DNA from: Candidatus Endomicrobiellum calonymphae
Lineage (GTDB): Bacteria > Elusimicrobiota > Endomicrobiia > Endomicrobiales > Endomicrobiaceae
Length of the DNA stretch: 64,000 nt
NCBI GenBank assembly: GCA_031269945.1
Contig: JAISYK010000006.1
Coordinates: 62,001 to 126,000, forward strand
Reading direction: 5' to 3'
Under the pieces are notes generated by a model, which worked only from the letters and a program-made list of their open reading frames with translations, was not told the origin of the DNA and did no database searches. Each line of letters starts with the position of its first letter. Positions within the stretch are counted from its first letter, which is position 1. The position numbers were made by a program, and so were the translations under genes. This document shows, piece by piece, positions 35,655 through 45,612 of this stretch.

Positions 35655-36194
35655 ATGATGATTGAAAAAGCAATAAAAAAGAACATTGTATATTACGGAG
35701 TCGGGGTGGATTTTTTTTGTGATGAAGTTAAGCTTCCTAACAATACTATTGTGAAAAGGGAGTATATAAATCATCCTGGTGCGGCTGCCACTCTTCCTTT
35801 TGTTGATAAAGATAATATAATTTTAGTAAAACAATATAGATATCCTCTAAATCAAGTTACTTATGAAATCCCTGCTGGTAAAATTAATAAAGGAGAGACG
35901 CCTTTTGAGTGTGTAAGTAGAGAACTTGAAGAAGAAACCGGATATAGAGCTAAAAAATTAGAAAAACTTATATCGTTTTATCCTACTACTGCTTTTTCAA
36001 ACGAGATTATATACACTTTTGTAGCTTTTGGTCTTGAAGTAGGAAGACAAAATGCTGATGAGGACGAATTTGTTTCAAGTGAAATTGTAAATTTTAAGAA
36101 GGCGATAAAAATGGTCAAGACAGGTAAAATAGTAGACTCAAAGACAATTATCGCATTGATATACTTTGAAAATATTTTAAATATTAAGATCTGA
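35655..36194 (+). CDS. Nudix hydrolase, ADP-ribose pyrophosphatase type
   Basis: About 179 residues. The complete Nudix box (G-x5-E-x7-R-E-x-x-E-E-x-G) is seen in GKINKGETPFECVSREL followed by EEETGYR. The preceding VKQYRYPLNQVTYEIPAG segment is typical of ADP-ribose pyrophosphatases (NudF/YffH type). Starts at 35631, 35649, 35655 and 35658 are possible; I prefer 35655 because GGAG (35642-35645) is nine bases upstream. Substrate is inferred from the family. Confidence 0.87.
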   Translation: MMIEKAIKKNIVYYGVGVDFFCDEVKLPNNTIVKREYINHPGAAATLPFVDKDNIILVKQYRYPLNQVTYEIPAGKINKGETPFECVSRELEEETGYRAKKLEKLISFYPTTAFSNEIIYTFVAFGLEVGRQNADEDEFVSSEIVNFKKAIKMVKTGKIVDSKTIIALIYFENILNIKI

Positions 36195-36254
36195 TTTTTT
36201 TTGTATCTATCAACAGTGCATAATTTCTTGATTTAATAGTAGGAAGAGGATTTT

Positions 36255-38012
36255 ATGAAGAGAAGCGTTTATTGTGGAGATGTAGGAGAGAGTAGCGTAG
36301 GACAAGAAGTTACTGTATGTGGGTGGGTTCATTCGCGTAGAGATCATGGTGGCGTAATTTTTATTGATTTAAGGGATCGGGAAGGAATTTTGCAAATTGT
36401 CTTTCAGCCTGAAAGTAGAGAAGTATTTAAAACAGCTCAAGGCTTACGAAGCGAATATGTGATTCTCGTTAAAGGGTTGGTTAGATATAGGCCTGATGGC
36501 ACAATAAATCCGAATATTTCTACTGGGAAGGTAGAGCTTGTTACTAATAATCTTGAAGTGTTGAATACTTCGCTTGGACTTCCTTTTGAAATTTCAAATT
36601 ATAATGGTGCTAGTGAGGAGTTGAGATTGAAGTATAGATATCTTGATTTGCGTCGTCCAAATTTTCAGAAAAATTTTATAATGCGTCATAAAATTTCAAG
36701 AGAAATAAGAAATTTTTTAAACAAGGAAGGATTTTTAGAAATTGAAACTCCATTTTTAACAAAATCTACTCCAGAAGGTGCTAGAGATTTTTTAGTGCCG
36801 TCCAGACTTCAACATGGAGATTTTTTTGCTTTGCCTCAATCTCCACAACTTTTTAAACAGATTTTAATGGTTGCAGGTTTTGATAAATATTATCAGATTG
36901 CTAAATGTTTTAGGGATGAAGATTCGCGGTCAGATAGACAACTTGAATTTACGCAAGTTGATATTGAAATGTCGTTTGTGGATGAAAAAGATATAATGGA
37001 TATCGTTGAGAGAATGTTGGCGGGAGTTTTTAAAGATCTGTTAAATCTTGAAATAGAAATTCCATTTGAAAGAATATCTTATGCTGATGCAATGTTGAGG
37101 TATGGTTCGGATAAACCCGATACGAGATTTGAAGTTGAGATAATTGATTTTACACAGAAATTTAAAAATGTTGAATTTAGCGTATTTTCATCTGCGATTT
37201 TGAATGGAAAAATTGTGAGAGGTTTGTGTATCCCGAAAGGTGCAAATTTTTCTAAAGCTGAAATTGATAGATTAACAAAATTTGTTGGTGATTACGGAGC
37301 TAAAGGGTTGGCATGGATGAAGATTACCGACATTGGTGCGGAATCAAATATAGTAAAATATTTTAAAGAAAATGAGATAGAAATGATTATTTCTAATTTT
37401 AATGCCAAGGCTGGAGATTTAGTAGTTTTTCTTGCTGATAACGAAAATGTTGTCATTCAAGGACTAGGAGCATTGAGGCTTAAAGTTGGCAGAGAATGTA
37501 ATCTTATAGATAAAAATAAATTTAACTTTTTATGGATTGTCGATTTTCCTCTTATGGAATGGGATGAAGAGGAATGTAGATGGCAGGCATTTCATCATCC
37601 TTTTACAGCTCCTAAGTATTTACAAGAAGATACTTTTACGAAAGAAAATGTGAATAAGGCAAAAGCGAGAGCTTATGACATTGTTTTAAACGGATTGGAA
37701 CTCGGTGGTGGATCAATAAGAATACATAAAAGTGACATTCAGAAAAATATTTTTGACGTTTTAAGCATTTCAGAGGAATCCGCAAAAGAAAAGTTCAATT
37801 TTTTGCTTGAAGCTTTGAGCTATGGAGCCCCTCCGCATGGGGGTTTAGCCCTAGGTTTTGACAGATTGTGTGCTTTAATTTTAGGAGAAGAATCTATAAG
37901 AGAAGTTATAGCTTTTCCTAAAACGCAAAAGGGAGTAGATCCTCTTGCGAGTGCTCCAAGTCGAGTAAGCAATAGGCAATTAAAAGAATTGGGTCTACGA
38001 GTAATTTTGTGA
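36255..38012 (+). CDS. aspS: Aspartyl-tRNA synthetase
   Basis: Class II synthetase, 585 residues, bacterial type with an insertion (GAD-like) domain. N-terminal anticodon-binding OB fold (VCGWVHSRRDHGGVIFIDLRD); motif 2 CFRDEDSRSDRQLEFTQVD; motif 3 GGLALGFDRL near the C-terminus; KSTPEGARDFLVPSR is also diagnostic. ATG start at 36255 after AGGAAGAGGA. It is not possible to say by eye whether it also charges tRNA-Asn. Confidence 0.97.
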   Translation: MKRSVYCGDVGESSVGQEVTVCGWVHSRRDHGGVIFIDLRDREGILQIVFQPESREVFKTAQGLRSEYVILVKGLVRYRPDGTINPNISTGKVELVTNNLEVLNTSLGLPFEISNYNGASEELRLKYRYLDLRRPNFQKNFIMRHKISREIRNFLNKEGFLEIETPFLTKSTPEGARDFLVPSRLQHGDFFALPQSPQLFKQILMVAGFDKYYQIAKCFRDEDSRSDRQLEFTQVDIEMSFVDEKDIMDIVERMLAGVFKDLLNLEIEIPFERISYADAMLRYGSDKPDTRFEVEIIDFTQKFKNVEFSVFSSAILNGKIVRGLCIPKGANFSKAEIDRLTKFVGDYGAKGLAWMKITDIGAESNIVKYFKENEIEMIISNFNAKAGDLVVFLADNENVVIQGLGALRLKVGRECNLIDKNKFNFLWIVDFPLMEWDEEECRWQAFHHPFTAPKYLQEDTFTKENVNKAKARAYDIVLNGLELGGGSIRIHKSDIQKNIFDVLSISEESAKEKFNFLLEALSYGAPPHGGLALGFDRLCALILGEESIREVIAFPKTQKGVDPLASAPSRVSNRQLKELGLRVIL

Positions 38013-38285
38013 TAAATTCCTCAATTTCTTAGATTCATATAAATACATAATAACAAAAAATTGAATTGTTGGTAAAAGGAAAATGAATATTAAGTTTTGA
38101 AAAATTGTAAAAATATTGGTGGAAGTTGGATATGATATTTAATTTCTGCGATTTAACTTTAATATAATTTAATGAATACAAGTACTAGTATCTGGCTTTG
38201 TAAATTTAACTAATTCTTTTAGTTCATTCTTGATTTGTGTGTTTATTTATAAAAATTTTAAAGTGACTGAACATCATAAATATAG
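38013..38285. other. AT-rich spacer
   Basis: 273 bases between aspS and the pgpH remnant. phoH often precedes pgpH-ybeY in other bacteria, but I found no trace of it here. Confidence 0.35.
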
Positions 38286-39798
38286 TTGAATATAGTTAAA
38301 AAGATTTTTAATTATGTTAAAGATTTACTAGAGTCCAAAATGGATAATTTATTAGGGAAAATGAGATTTTGGGTAAGAATCATCTTTTTAAAGGTTGCAA
38401 AAAAACTCAAGGTGAAATATCATAAGGGTCCGATTTTACGCTATCCCAAAAATTTATTTTCAAAAGAAATTAAGATACCTGTTATTTATTGTTTCATCGA
38501 CTTTTACTATAATAGTGATGTCTTGTATGTTTGTCATAGTGCTTGGCATAAGTTATAAAACTATACTTGCAACTGCTATTATTGCAGTTGGTATAGTATT
38601 TTTTATTGTTCATATGACTAAGAATATAGAAAAGGTAATATTTCGAGATAATGATGCAGTTGTTTTGATGTGTTTACTTTTTATTATCGCGATGTTTGTT
38701 TTTCAGGTTTCAAAAGAATATATATCTCCTTTCGTGTCTCCAGTATCTGCCTTTACTATTATGGCGACGATGCTTTTGTCGCTTAAAATTGGGATTATAT
38801 ATGCTATCCTTTTAAGTCTGTTTGTAGTATTTTTAAATGACATGAGGTTTGATATTTTTTTAATTATGCTCTGCAGCAGTGTCTGGACTATGACAAATGT
38901 ACAAAACATACGTAGAAGAGCTGACTTTACAAATGTAGTGGTTAAAACTGTCATTGCAAACACAACGATAACGTCGATCTTTTATTTTTTTGATAAATAT
39001 GACATTTCTCAGTTTAAGTGTAGCTTTTCTTATGGTGTGTTAAATGGCATATTTGTGATTATTCTTCTGCTCGTTTTTGTACCCTTATTTGAAAAATTAT
39101 TTTCCAGAATAACAAACATTAAATTAATTGAATTTTCTGATTTTAATAATTCTTTGCTTAAAAAACTTATGTTTGAAGCTCCGGATACGTATCATCATTC
39201 GATTATGACTGCTGATATTGCCGAGCAAGCTGCTAATGTTATGAATGCAAATTCGCTTCTTGCGAGGGTTGATGCTTATTATCATGATATAGGAAAACTT
39301 AAAAAATCTCGATATTTCATAGAAAATCGGACTTCTGGCTATAATCCTCATGATGGGTTGTCTCCAACGATGTCGAGTCTAATTTTAATTTCGCACGTTA
39401 AAGATGGTATTAGATTGTCTAGAAAGTATAATATTGACAATGAAATTGTCAATATTATTGAATAGCATGACGGTACAACGTTAATACACGATTTTTACCC
39501 ATAGAGCATTGGAAGAAAATTTTGAAGTGGATATAGAAAATTTCAAGTATCCGGGACCTAAACCGACTAGTATAGTATCTGCAATAGTGATGATAGCTGA
39601 TTCTTCCGAAGCCGCGTGTCGTAGTATCGTAGTATTGAGGAGTCGACTGCACAGAGAGGATAATAAACAATAAATTTATTGATGGACAATTTTCAAATTG
39701 CCCTATAACTTTGAGAGATTTAAAAGTAATAAAAGACAGTGTAATTTCGACTCTAATAGGTATTTATCATGCAAGAATTGAATATAAAGATGGGAAGT
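38286..39798 (+). pseudogene. pgpH: Broken 7TMR-HD phosphohydrolase (PgpH family)
   Basis: PgpH proteins hydrolyse cyclic di-AMP. A long frame (38515-39465) encodes several membrane segments and the start of the HD domain with YHHSIMTADIAEQAANV, RVDAYYHDIGKLKK and ISHVKDGIRLSR. It is cut by a TAG at 39463 exactly where the family has Gln before HHGTT; downstream the sequence continues as HDGTTLIHDFY, then in another frame ENFKYPGPKPTS and MIADSSEAACRS, then ITLRDLKVIKDSV and IYHARIEYKDG to a stop at 39798. A further frameshift lies near 38500 between the N-terminal piece (38286-38558) and the long frame. The large extracytoplasmic domain usual in the family is absent. Confidence 0.85.
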
Positions 39799-40209
39799 AG
39801 TAGTTTAAATTTCATTAATTTTCCTAAGCAATATATATCGATCCTCAAAAAAGCCGCCTTGAATACTTTAAAGTCGGAAAAAATAAAAAGGTATCAAATA
39901 AATTTTGTAATTGTAAGTAATGAAAAAATGAGGAATTTAAATACAAAGCATAGGAAAGTCAAATGTGTAACTGATGTTATGTCTTTTCTGTTAATTCCTA
40001 AATTTTTTGTGGGTGATATTTATGTTTCTGGAAGACACTCACAAGAACAGGCGAAAAAATATGGTAACACGTGGCAGCAAGAACTCGCATACTTAGTGAT
40101 TCACGGTGTGCTTCATCTGTGCGGATATACAGACTATGAAGCTGTGAACAGGACTAAAATGTTTGATAAGCAAGATAAAATATTTAAGTTTTTATTTTAC
40201 GATACTTGA
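39769..40209 (+). CDS. ybeY: Endoribonuclease YbeY
   Basis: Metal-dependent RNase for 16S rRNA 3'-end maturation and ribosome quality control. 146 residues with VIVSNEKMRNLN, KVKCVTDVMSF and LGD-like VGDIYVS blocks, and the metal motif HGVLHLCGYTD. In E. coli the motif is H-x3-H-x5-H; here the third position is Asp, a variant also found in other phyla. Start is ATG 39769 or ATG 39790. It overlaps the end of the dead pgpH gene, as in the usual pgpH-ybeY pair. Confidence 0.88.
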   Translation: MQELNIKMGSSSLNFINFPKQYISILKKAALNTLKSEKIKRYQINFVIVSNEKMRNLNTKHRKVKCVTDVMSFLLIPKFFVGDIYVSGRHSQEQAKKYGNTWQQELAYLVIHGVLHLCGYTDYEAVNRTKMFDKQDKIFKFLFYDT

Positions 40210-40246
40210 AGTATTTTCTTATTTTTTAGTTTTTGGAGTAACTACT

Positions 40247-40903
40247 ATGTACTATATGATAAAAGGGTTGGTTCTCAATACGAGGATACAGAGCGAACAT
40301 GATAAGCTTGTGACTTTGTACTCTTACGAATGTGGAAAAGTTCAAGCTGTTGTGCCTAGTGCAAAAAAAATTGCAGCGAAACTTTCATCGGCAACGGAAC
40401 CTTTGACCGAAAGCGAGTTCTTAGTTTTTAGCACTCATATCACTATGAGGCCTAAAGTTACAGGGGCAAGCATAATTAAGAACAATACAAGAATAAAAAC
40501 AGATTTAAATAAGAACTTGTATGCTTTATACGCTGCGGAAATAAGCGAGAAATTTACACCTTTTAATCTTGAGAATACTAGAAAATATAATTTAATAGCG
40601 AGAATTTGGGAAATACTTGAAACTTGTAAATATCCTAAACGTGCTCTCATTGCTTTTATTTTACGTTTTTTAAAACTTTCTGGATACGCTTTTTCAGATT
40701 ATTTGAAACGCGTAACTTTTGTCAATGAAGATATTAAAAATGTTATAAAAAAACTTTCAAATTGTTCTGGTGCCGATATTGACCTTATAGATGAAATTGA
40801 AGATGAAAAAATATGGAATTATGTTGAATCTTACGTTATCAATTACATCTCTCGCCCTTCGTTGAGTATTTTTTTGAAAAAGATTAAAAAGTATAAACTG
40901 TGA
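40247..40903 (+). CDS. recO: DNA repair protein RecO
   Basis: RecO helps RecA load on gapped DNA together with RecR. About 218 residues from ATG 40247, chosen because GGAG lies upstream and because the OB fold starts at IKGLVLNTRIQSEHDKLVTLYS; a longer frame from 40163 adds an unlike N-terminus overlapping ybeY. The middle FTPFNLENTRKYNLIARIWEIL and helical C-terminal domain fit RecO. The zinc-binding cysteines present in many RecO proteins are not visible. Divergent but probable. Confidence 0.8.
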   Translation: MYYMIKGLVLNTRIQSEHDKLVTLYSYECGKVQAVVPSAKKIAAKLSSATEPLTESEFLVFSTHITMRPKVTGASIIKNNTRIKTDLNKNLYALYAAEISEKFTPFNLENTRKYNLIARIWEILETCKYPKRALIAFILRFLKLSGYAFSDYLKRVTFVNEDIKNVIKKLSNCSGADIDLIDEIEDEKIWNYVESYVINYISRPSLSIFLKKIKKYKL

Positions 40904-43900
40904 AATTGACCAAACGATATTTATATATAAATTTTATAAATTATTCTAAAAGCGTGTGGAAGTATTTGATATTTTATACATGTTTTATTTTTTTTCTAAA
41001 AATTGTAAATATATAAAATTTAAAATTACATTTTCTGTCTAATAAATAGATAACATTTTTGTTTAACATTTTAGTTATTGACGAAAAAGAATTTGCTCTT
41101 GATATTTTGGATAAAGTCCGTTAGTCTATAATACACAGTTTTTGGAAGTACTATCAATCGAACATATTGCCTATTTTTGTGTCCTACGAAAAAAATTCTA
41201 TCGGTAAGGATGTGTGTTTATTTTAACTTTGTGATTAGGAAGATGTCATTGATAGAAATATCGAAAAGAATTAAAAATAAAAAAGATACTATACTTTATT
41301 TTGGTGGACAAAGTTGTGCTATGTGGGCAGTAAAATTTAAATTTATGGCAGGTCAAGTGTGAATGGGCGAAACATATTTTAGAGTATCTCAAAAAAAGTT
41401 TTTGTCATCTTACAAAAAAAACAAGAAAATATGGTAAAATCGAACTGTTAAAATTACGGTTTTGTAGTAAAAGAAGTTATAACAAACAACTAAGCTCGTA
41501 TTGAATAAATTAAATTAAATGTTCAGTAAGTTTAGTGAAACTGAAATAGGTTAATAAGTTGTAAAATTGGGGAACGGGTAAAAAAATTAATATAGCAAGT
41601 TGGACCAAATTTGGAATGTTAAATTACAAAGGATATTAGTTGTGGTGGATTGTCATTCTTAAATGAAAGTTCTGAAAGAAACAAATGGGCTTGCTTGCTG
41701 CAATAAATTTCCAATTTAATTTGTTTGTATTACAAGATAATTATTAAAAATCTAAATTGCTTTTCTAGATGGTTGGCTTATTCAGCGGTTTTTGTGTTTC
41801 GATTTATTCAACTTGACTTGATTTTGTTGGCAATGTTATTTAAACTGTTTTTTGTTGTTTCAAGTTTTGATATAGTTAATATAATAATTCATTAGTAAAA
41901 TTGTTACTCTAGAAGTTCTATCTTCAAAATCTTTCACAGTTTTATCTTTGATAAAATTGAGATAAAAAGCACAAGTCTTCATAATTTTTATATTGTATTA
42001 CCTTCTTTTTATTAGCACATAATACTCATAATTGCAAACAAGTGAATTTTATATTGTGGTGGCTCCACACCCACCCCATAAAGAGTTCTAAATTGTCGCT
42101 TTACAATTGTGTTTTTGACATCATTAATCGTTACATTTTCAGTAACGTCCATCACAATACTTTCACTTATAATAAAAAGAGTTTCTTTGATTTGGTATAT
42201 TAAATTATATCGGATTTATTATCTACTTTCTGCACGCCATAAAAGATTAGTTTGTTTTTTCGCCATTTTTGATAAATATCTTTAGTTTTTCATTAATTAG
42301 TCTTAGTAACTTATTTATTATTGTTGATTATGTGCTCTATAAGTATGTCAATTCTACTATTTTTATGTACGCTCACAAATTCGTCATCTTTCATATGACA
42401 GAAACAATACTACGTCTATTTTTGTGTGATGTTTTAAAAAAATATCTACTTTTTTATTTTGTTCGCTAAATAAGCATTTTGAAATCTTTACAACGAAATC
42501 CAACTTTGCTGTCAATTCATTTTTGTTATTTTTTGTTAATGTAGTGGTTGGCATAATGATTATTAATTTTTGTCTATTCGGTTGCAAATAATTTATTGCT
42601 TGTTATACAAATTTTATCGGTGAGCTATGTCCGTATTATACATTTTGTAATTTTCTTTGTCTTGTGTATATTTTAACAATTTTTATCGACAAACTTCGCT
42701 ATATTTATAAACTGTTTCTGAATAAAAGGTTTATTCTTTCATCTCTGCGTAACAACATGTTAAAAACAATCAAGTAAAAATAAAACAAAATAAATCAATC
42801 TCAAGCTTAATTAATCAATTCTCTTTTATATTTTTTTAGTCATATCATTATTTTCTTTTGCTAGACTAATCATTCTCTACATAGACTTCTCCATAAGAGA
42901 AATACCCGAATATTTGTATAAAAAAGTATCAAGTGTCAAGCAAGAACAACATCATTCAAACTCAGTCTTGCTTGCTCTAACCATAAGAATTTTTATGTGA
43001 TCTAGTGGAAAATAAGTTTTTTGTTTTTAATTTTTTAGTCAGAGACAAAAGGATATAATATATCAAGTTCCTCGTCATTTTTATCCAGTGCATAAATTTT
43101 TACATTCAGTGATTTTTATAATTTATTTGTATTCGTTTAACTTAAAATTTATGTTCTTCATAAATGTAAAAATGTCCTCACACCTAAGCTTTTTTGATGG
43201 ATTGATTATTTTTGTGCATTCAATTGATTGTTTTCAAATGTGGGTATTGAGAATTTTACTTTTGCGCTTGTACGATTTTGCAACATTGTGATATGCATTT
43301 TTTAAATGCACACATATCATTATCGAATGCTCTATCTTACTTACACAAAAGAAAAATAAATTTTTATGATTGTCCCTTGTTTTGTTTTTCTGTTAAATGT
43401 GTTTTTGTTAGATTATCATTGTTAATGTTGTTGCCATTTTTACGTTTTTCATATTTTTATTGCAATATAAAAATAAAAAATAACATATCAGCGAAATTAA
43501 ACTTTTTTATCGATTGCTCTTGAAGTTTCGGATAGTATGTAACATTGATTTGGATTTCTTCTTATCCAGAAATAACAATATCAATAATATCTTTATGTGT
43601 ATTGTATCGTTTTCTTATATACTGTTTAATTTTGTTCTCGATATTTTGAAAATGTTTTAATGTTTTTACTTCAGGAATAAATAGGGGCATTCTTAAAAAA
43701 CCAGAGCATTTTTTATAATCTGTTTTTTTTGATTTAAACTTGTGAGTAGTTGAAATTGCGGATTTTTGCATAAATTTGATCACTTCATAAAACTTTTAAA
43801 ATATGGTTTAAGTGCTTGATTCTGAAACTTTTTTGTCTGCCATAATTTAATTCTTAATTTGTACTAGAGTATAGAAAACATAATTTGTATCGCAATAATA

Positions 43901-43943
43901 AAATCGCCGAAAAAATGCTATCTATCATCTGGTATAGAATAAT
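40904..43943. other. 3-kb decayed region without recognisable genes
   Basis: Very AT-rich DNA with many short frames on both strands. The most protein-like pieces are: plus 41060-41360 (ILVIDEKEFALDILDKVR; ILYFGGQSCAMWAVKFKF); minus 42384-42587 (LTAKLDFVVKISKCLF; KVDIFLKHHTKIDVVL); minus about 42050-42180 (VTINDVKNTIVKRQFRTL); minus 43562-43783 (73 codons, lysine-rich). None has a ribosome site plus conserved motif, and I could not assign any. The minus-strand pieces follow mnmA and could be the decayed tail of its operon. Confidence 0.5.
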
Positions 43944-45029
43944 TTAGCTCGTTGTTGTGTTTTGTATTATTCCGCCTCCCAAAACGATATTTTCTTTATA
44001 AAATACTGCACTTTGTCCTGCAGTAATAGATATTTGCGGTTCAAAAAATTTAATTTTTATTGAAGACGTTCCTGTTGGAGTAATAATTGCTTTTGCGGGT
44101 TTGTGTTGTTGACGAATTTTCACAGTTGCCTCAAAGGAATTTTTGGGGATTGGAATTGAGCACCATGATATTTCTTTGACTCTAAGCGATAATGAATATA
44201 AATCTTCCATTGAACCTACTACTACAGAATTTTGTTTGTATAAAATATTTACGACATATAGGGGGTCATTCCTTCCACCAGCAAGTCCAAGCCCTCTACG
44301 TTTCCCTATTGTGTAATTCCATATTCCGTTGTGTTTCCCTAGAATTTTGCCTTTTTTATCTATAATATTACCTTGATTTATTGGAAATTTTAAAATATCA
44401 TTATAGTTTCCGCAATAAAAATCTTGACTTTCAGATTTTTCAGCTACTGGAATTTCTATTTTTTTTGCAATGGTTCTTATCTGTTTTTTTGTATATTGTC
44501 CAATGGGGAAAAGAACTTCTGAAAGCGTTTTTTGCGTAAATCTATATAGAAAGTAGCTTTGATCCTTATTTAGATCTATGCCTCTCTGAAGCTGATATAT
44601 ATTATGGTGATTGTTAAAAATTATGTTTGCGTAATGTCCTGTGGCAAATTTTTCAAAAACAATCCCAGCTTTTTTTGCCGCGGCAGGAAGAATTCCAAAT
44701 TTGATATGAGCGTTGCATAAAATGCAAGGATTTGGGGTACGTCCTTTTTTATACTCATTTCTAAAATTTTTAAGGACACATTTTTTATATTCTTCGTGGC
44801 AATCTATTATGTATAAAGGAATTTTAATAAAATCGGCTATTTTATATGCTGATTCAATATCTCTATCCTCAGGGCCAAAGCAAGTGTCATAATTTTTGAT
44901 TTCTGTTGCTTTAATAGACTTATCCCATATAGACATCATTACGCCAGTTACGTCATAACCTCGTTTTTTTAACAAATAAGCTGCTATTGCAGAATCTACT
45001 CCTCCACTTAATCCGATTAATACCTTCAT
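43944..45029 (-). CDS. mnmA: tRNA-specific 2-thiouridylase MnmA
   Basis: Thiolates U34 of Lys, Glu and Gln tRNAs. 361 residues. PP-loop GLSGGVDSAIAA (6-17); the catalytic cysteine pair is in NPCILCN (about residue 102) and KSESQDFYCGN (about 200); DLNKDQSYFLYR and GKRRGLGLAGG are also diagnostic. ATG start with AAGAGGA upstream on the minus strand. Neither iscS nor other sulfur-relay genes were recognised nearby. It is an island of intact sequence between two decayed regions. Confidence 0.96.
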   Translation of the reverse strand: MKVLIGLSGGVDSAIAAYLLKKRGYDVTGVMMSIWDKSIKATEIKNYDTCFGPEDRDIESAYKIADFIKIPLYIIDCHEEYKKCVLKNFRNEYKKGRTPNPCILCNAHIKFGILPAAAKKAGIVFEKFATGHYANIIFNNHHNIYQLQRGIDLNKDQSYFLYRFTQKTLSEVLFPIGQYTKKQIRTIAKKIEIPVAEKSESQDFYCGNYNDILKFPINQGNIIDKKGKILGKHNGIWNYTIGKRRGLGLAGGRNDPLYVVNILYKQNSVVVGSMEDLYSLSLRVKEISWCSIPIPKNSFEATVKIRQQHKPAKAIITPTGTSSIKIKFFEPQISITAGQSAVFYKENIVLGGGIIQNTTTS

Positions 45030-45064
45030 TTTAATCCTCTTTTTATTTTAGTAAAACCCTTTTA

Positions 45065-45612
45065 CTTGTGACGTGTATCTGCCTGTTTATAGATTTAGTT
45101 TTATTTTCTGTGTAAGAAATATGCATCTTCAGTACAACGAAGAATCGTTTATGTAAGCAACGCCAAGGTGTATTCTACAAGTTTATAAATGTAATTAATA
45201 GCAATGTCTAGATCTTTAATATTTGAAATAATTTTTGTCATTTTATCAACACATTACGCTAGAAATCTTCGCTTGATTGTATGTAAAACACTTATTATAA
45301 CTATATTTTTCTTTTTTGGCTCTGATTTTATGATTTTTTGAGGTTTTTACACAATAGCGTGTTTTAAGTATTGATTGTCTTTTCTCAGACAGCAGTATAA
45401 ACAATTTTGATTGCAATAATCAGAAAATTCTATATCAGCTTCAAGATGTACCTCATTACCTAAATATTTTTTACGTATTTCATATGGGATTGAAAAAAGT
45501 TTTTTAATTCCACACCCTCAAGAAAATATAGAATTTCTTTTTTCTCTAAAGTTGTGTGATATTTGGTGATTTTGTTTAGTATGAGGTCAATATCATTGCT
45601 CGTACGTGAAAT
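45065..45612 (-). pseudogene. hydE: Remnant of [FeFe]-hydrogenase maturase HydE
   Basis: Reading the minus strand from about 45605: IDLILNKITKYHTTLEKKEI (N-terminal helices), then after a frameshift PYEIRKKYLGNEVHLEADIE and EFSDYCNQNCLYCCLRKDN, which matches the HydE signature (vhlRgiIEFSNyCrxnClYCGlRxdN) including the radical-SAM CxxxCxxC. Beyond a degraded part, MTKIISNIKDLDIAINYI corresponds to the following IKxxxdvAitLSxGE block, and EDAYFLH fits the AGADRYLLRhE region. The C-terminal half is missing. HydE acts in building the H-cluster, so this is a fossil of hydrogen metabolism. Confidence 0.75.
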
